This document shows positions 5,526-8,194 of a stretch of 8,194 bases of DNA, in pieces. How positions within the stretch are numbered: the stretch's first letter is position 1; every line of letters starts with the position of its first letter. The notes under the pieces are model-generated. The model was not told where the DNA came from, searched no databases, and was given only the letters and a program-made list of their open reading frames with translations. The position numbers and the translations under genes were made by a program. Origin of the DNA: an uncultured Selenomonadaceae bacterium (GTDB lineage Bacteria > Bacillota > Negativicutes > Selenomonadales > Selenomonadaceae); the NCBI GenBank assembly GCA_945637225.1, contig CALZDE010000084.1, forward strand, positions 1 through 8,194. Reading direction: 5' to 3'.

Positions 5526-5554
5526 AAAAAAGGGTGCCACATGAAGCGACACCC
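5526..5554 (-). terminator. Strong terminator directly before the helicase SD
   Basis: The minus-strand stem GGGTGTCGC / GTGGCACCC (5546-5554 and 5532-5540, nine pairs including two G-U) closes a UUCAU loop and is followed by six U residues (5526-5531). It starts 17 bp after the ABC-F stop. The helicase SD (5519-5523) begins two bases after the U-tract. It must end most transcripts from the ABC-F gene, so the helicase is expressed by readthrough, by regulated antitermination, or from a promoter inside the ABC-F 3' end that I cannot identify. Confidence 0.9.
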
Positions 5555-5571
5555 GAAACTATCAAAATATA

Positions 5572-7188
5572 TTACTTGTACATCTCTGCAAGGCGAGCCT
5601 GTACATCCTCATCTGCTAAGAAATCATCATAGCTTGTAAGCTTATCAAATGCGCCCTGTGGAGTCAGCTCGATAATGCGGTCTGCAATAGTCTGTACGAA
5701 CTGATGGTCATGAGAAACAAATAACAGTGTGCCCTTGAATGCAATCAGACCGTCATTCAATGCAGTGATTGACTCAAGATCAAGATGGTTGGTAGGCTCG
5801 TCCATCAGAAGTACGTTAGCACCGCTGAGCATCATCTTGGACAGCATACAGCGAACCCTCTCACCACCGGAGATAACAGAAGCCTTCTTCAAGCTTTCCT
5901 CACCGCTAAAGAGCATACGGCCTAAGAAACCGCGTACAAAAGTCTCGTCTGGGTCCTTGGAATACTGACGAAGCCAATCGGTAAGGCTTAAATCACAGCC
6001 CTCGAAATACTCGGTATTATCATTTGGCAGATAAGCCTGAGTAGTAGTAACGCCCCACTTGAAAGAACCCTCGTCAGGCTCCATCTCGCCCATGAGAATC
6101 TGCATCAGAGCGGTCTTACCAGCACTGTTAGGGCCAGTGAAGGCTACCTTATCGCCCTTCTTCAAGGTAAAGCTTACATTATTCAGTACCTTCTCACCGT
6201 CAATGGTCTTAGAGATACCATCAACAATCAACAGCTGATCGCCTGCTTCTCTGTCTGGAGAGAATGCGATGTATGGATAACGGCGGGAAGATGGCTTAAT
6301 ATCATCAAGGGTAATCTTATCCAGCAGTTTCTTACGGGAAGTAGCCTGCTTGGACTTAGACGCATTAGCTGCAAAACGTGCAATAAAGGTCTGCAGTTCC
6401 TTAATCTTTTCTTCCTTCTTCTTGTTGGCATCACGCATAAGCTGAGCAGCCAGCTGGCTGGAATGATACCAGAAATCATAGTTACCAACATAAAGCTGAA
6501 TCTTGCCAAAGTCAACATCAGCAATATGAGTACATACCTGATTTAAGAAATGACGGTCATGGGAAACAACAATAACGGTGTTCTCAAAGCCAGCCAAAAA
6601 GTCCTCTAACCACTTAACAGAAGCTAAATCAAGATGGTTGGTAGGCTCGTCTAAGAGCAGAATATCTGGATTGCCGAAGAGTGCCTGTGCCAAAAGTACA
6701 CGTACCTTAAGGTCAGGGTCAACTTCAGACATCTTCTTGTAATGTAAATCTTCGCCGATACCGAGGCCATTTAACAGCTTAGCCGCATCAGACTCAGCAT
6801 CCCAGCCATTTAATTCAGCAAATTCTGCCTCTAACTCACCGGCACGAATACCATCTTCGTCAGAGAAATCTGGCTTTGCATAAATAGCATCCTTTTCGTC
6901 CATAATGTCTACAAGGTGCTTATTACCCATGATAACAGTTCTTAATACATCAAACTCATCAAAAGCATAATGGTCCTGCTTCAATACGGACATACGCTCA
7001 CCAGGGGTAATCTCAATGGAACCCTTAGTAGGCTCGATATCACCGGATAAAAGCTTCAAAAAGGTTGACTTGCCCGCGCCATTAGCACCAATAACGCCAT
7101 AGCAGTTACCTGGAGTAAACTTTATAGATACGTCTTTAAAAAGAACCCTTTTGCCAAATTGGAGGGTAACTCCACTGGTTGTAATCAT
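5572..7188 (-). CDS. ybiT: ABC-F family ATPase, YbiT/YkpA type
   Basis: ABC-F proteins are soluble twin-ATPase factors that bind the ribosomal E site and act on stalled or non-productive ribosomes. The 538-residue product has no membrane segment. The first nucleotide-binding domain has Walker A GANGAGKS (34-41), a degenerate signature SEVDPDLK (154-161), Walker B LLLDEPTN (177-184) and His switch H210. A charged linker (about 240-315), which contacts P-site tRNA in the family, separates it from the second domain. That domain has Walker A GPNSAGKT (352-359), signature ISGGER (439-444), Walker B LLMDEPTN (460-467; D463, E464) and H493. The non-SGG first signature followed by RVLLAQALF is what I recall for YbiT, hence the assignment. 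Antibiotic resistance is not implied. The ATG at 7188 follows AAGGAG (7200-7205) by 11 bases. It is probably cotranscribed with the upstream glucosaminidase gene. Confidence 0.92.
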   Translation of the reverse strand: MITTSGVTLQFGKRVLFKDVSIKFTPGNCYGVIGANGAGKSTFLKLLSGDIEPTKGSIEITPGERMSVLKQDHYAFDEFDVLRTVIMGNKHLVDIMDEKDAIYAKPDFSDEDGIRAGELEAEFAELNGWDAESDAAKLLNGLGIGEDLHYKKMSEVDPDLKVRVLLAQALFGNPDILLLDEPTNHLDLASVKWLEDFLAGFENTVIVVSHDRHFLNQVCTHIADVDFGKIQLYVGNYDFWYHSSQLAAQLMRDANKKKEEKIKELQTFIARFAANASKSKQATSRKKLLDKITLDDIKPSSRRYPYIAFSPDREAGDQLLIVDGISKTIDGEKVLNNVSFTLKKGDKVAFTGPNSAGKTALMQILMGEMEPDEGSFKWGVTTTQAYLPNDNTEYFEGCDLSLTDWLRQYSKDPDETFVRGFLGRMLFSGEESLKKASVISGGERVRCMLSKMMLSGANVLLMDEPTNHLDLESITALNDGLIAFKGTLLFVSHDHQFVQTIADRIIELTPQGAFDKLTSYDDFLADEDVQARLAEMYK

Positions 7189-7241
7189 CTTTTTAAAATC
7201 TCCTTTTAATCTAAAATTTTAATATATATTCATCAAATTCC

Positions 7242-7988
7242 TTAGGAATTCATGATATTTCTATGTAAGCTTAAAATGCTCTGGCCATAACCATAGCCAG
7301 GAACAGCCCAGCGGCCGTTTAATTCTTCCCAGTCATGAAGTGTATTCGCACCATATACCTGACGAACCAGTGTATAACGTGGGTCTACTACCTCAGCCTG
7401 TGGCTCCTGCTGAGAGATATATGCCTTCAAATGCTGAATGTGTGCCCTTACACCGAGCTGTGCAGTTGGAAAATATGCACCTCTTACGCTGGCACTTGTA
7501 GTCCCAAGACCGCAGTAATTATTCTGGTCAGGCACTACGGTACCGCCATAGCTGAAGAAGCCTGTTTCCTTCAATGCCTGAGCAAAAGCTACATCAGGAC
7601 GAATACCTTCTCTTTCGCCTTCCTCATAATAATAGGCCACCAGTTCCTCCGGGCTGACACTAATCTGAGGATAAGGATTATGACTCAACAGATAGCGGAC
7701 ACACTGAGCACGGCTTGCCATTGGTGCTCCCTCAATGGAAGACATATCATCCATATAGCTTACCAGCTCATCTTGTACATCAACAAGGTCTGGTGCCGCT
7801 TCCCCAGTAGATTTCAGGGCAGTCTGCTTCATACCAGCATGACGCAGTTCCGCACTCTGTTCAACCACTCCATCATCGCCAATTTCAATAATCTTCATCT
7901 CTGCATTAGCTGACATAGATGGCACCATAACAGCTATACCAAGTATGCAGGCTATAACAGATGCTCTAATATTCTTCGCTGAAAACAA
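7242..7988 (-). CDS. Secreted glucosaminidase-domain protein (cell-wall hydrolase)
   Basis: The protein probably cleaves N-acetylglucosaminyl bonds in peptidoglycan outside the cytoplasmic membrane. From a TTG start it has 248 residues. A signal peptide (basic start FSAKNIR, hydrophobic core, likely cleavage after ANA at about 29) is followed by an acidic, low-homology spacer (30-88) and then a glucosaminidase (GH73-like, LytD/Bax-type) domain of about 92-248. Key features are FAQALKETGFF with candidate catalytic E141, then NNYCGLG and a GVRAHIQHLKAY helix typical of the family. Mature cysteines C96 and C159 might pair. I prefer TTG at 7988 because AAGGGGG (7998-8004) lies nine bases upstream. 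The ATG at 7997 touches that SD, and ATGs at 8021 and 8042 lack one. No SH3, LysM or other wall anchor is visible. Confidence 0.85.
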   Translation of the reverse strand: MFSAKNIRASVIACILGIAVMVPSMSANAEMKIIEIGDDGVVEQSAELRHAGMKQTALKSTGEAAPDLVDVQDELVSYMDDMSSIEGAPMASRAQCVRYLLSHNPYPQISVSPEELVAYYYEEGEREGIRPDVAFAQALKETGFFSYGGTVVPDQNNYCGLGTTSASVRGAYFPTAQLGVRAHIQHLKAYISQQEPQAEVVDPRYTLVRQVYGANTLHDWEELNGRWAVPGYGYGQSILSLHRNIMNS

Positions 7989-8053
7989 TATATACATCCC
8001 CCTTAAACAACTAAAATCCATGATTTTAACGAAGCTAATCACACTTAGATTTT

Positions 8054-8083
8054 ATTATAACACACTCATTAATAAAATTGCAA
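8054..8083 (-). promoter_or_regulatory. Promoter of the glucosaminidase gene
   Basis: The minus strand has a perfect TATAAT (8054-8059), with TG one base upstream (extended -10), and TTGCAA (8078-8083, 4 of 6) at 18-bp spacing. The start would be near 8047, giving a leader of about 60 bases. The leader contains a 6-bp A/T inverted repeat, AAAATC/GATTTT (8013-8027), just upstream of the SD. Confidence 0.75.
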
Positions 8084-8131
8084 TAGACTTTTTAGCGTAC
8101 TTTTTAGAAAATTACAGCTTTTAGAAAATGC

Positions 8132-8158
8132 AAAAACCGCCCCCGAAGGAACGGCTTT
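8132..8158 (-). terminator. Terminator of a gene beyond the right edge
   Basis: The minus-strand stem AAAGCCGTTCC / GGGGCGGTTTT (8148-8158 and 8133-8143, three G-U pairs) closes a UUCG loop, and its 3' arm runs into UUUUU (8132-8136). It precedes the glucosaminidase promoter, so it ends transcription of a minus-strand gene lying right of the window. No coding sequence of that gene is identifiable in 8160-8194. Its loop region matches the CCTTCGGGG core of the rplL terminator. Confidence 0.85.
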
Positions 8159-8194
8159 CACAAAAAATTTAGAGAAAAAGGAAAGGATTTATAA

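Noticed and set aside
5511..5552. A 14-residue N-terminal extension of the helicase starting at 5552
   Set aside because: It would translate the terminator stem and U-tract and has no SD, while ATG 5510 has GGAGG at eight bases and begins right at the Q-motif region.
7335..7913. A 192-codon open frame on the plus strand, opposite the glucosaminidase gene
   Set aside because: It is wholly antisense to a gene with signal peptide, family motifs, SD and promoter. Its translation is rich in Cys, His, Ile and Tyr with no recognisable domain, and I saw no SD or promoter for it.
8132..8158. A plus-strand terminator from the same hairpin
   Set aside because: On the plus strand the stem is followed by TTTCAC rather than a U-tract; only the minus-strand direction has UUUUU directly after the stem.

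Overview
The window looks like a chromosomal core region of a low-to-mid GC Bacillota bacterium. A Negativicutes-type member is my best guess, from the flavour of the ribosomal proteins and the AAGGAGG-type Shine-Dalgarno (SD) sequences; this is inference, not proof. Every gene I can support is on the minus strand, so transcription runs from high to low coordinates. I see no mobile element, CRISPR array, phage gene or defence system, and no credible plus-strand gene.

Right end (about 8194 to 5510, in transcription order): a terminator closes an unseen upstream gene (8132-8158). A sigma-A-type promoter with a TATAAT box (8054-8083) then leads into a secreted peptidoglycan glucosaminidase that probably starts at TTG. 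A 53-bp gap with no terminator separates it from a YbiT/YkpA-type ABC-F ATPase. Next comes a strong intrinsic terminator whose U-tract almost touches the ribosome binding site of a DEAD-box RNA helicase.

Middle (4231 to 3722): an A/T-rich hairpin follows the helicase stop, then a perfect consensus promoter (TTGACA, 17 bp, TATAAT). It drives a tight four-tRNA operon, Tyr(GTA) - initiator Met(CAT) - Thr(GGT) - elongator Met(CAT), all with encoded CCA, ended by a terminator.

Left (3655 to 49): a TTGACA/extended -10 promoter starts the operon rpmG - secE - nusG - rplK - rplA - rplJ - rplL, closed by a 12-bp terminator with a UUCG loop only 48 bp from the window edge. The operon carries two likely ribosomal-protein autoregulation sites. 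One is a hairpin between rplK and rplA that resembles the L1-binding arm of 23S rRNA and abuts the rplA ribosome binding site. The other is an L10 leader with an attenuator-type terminator in front of rplJ.

Functional theme: almost everything serves translation or the transcription-translation interface, namely tRNAs, large-subunit stalk proteins L11, L1, L10 and L12, NusG, SecE, an ABC-F ribosome factor and an RNA helicase. The glucosaminidase is the outlier. I found no evidence for an undescribed multi-gene system. The worthwhile signals are regulatory: the L1 mimic, the terminator in the helicase leader, the terminator after rplL, and a NusG KOW motif lacking its usual glycines. No gene-free stretch exceeds 300 bases; the longest (3528-3761) holds the rpmG leader, its promoter and the tRNA terminator. 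The outermost bases (1-48 and 8160-8194) hold nothing I can assign.
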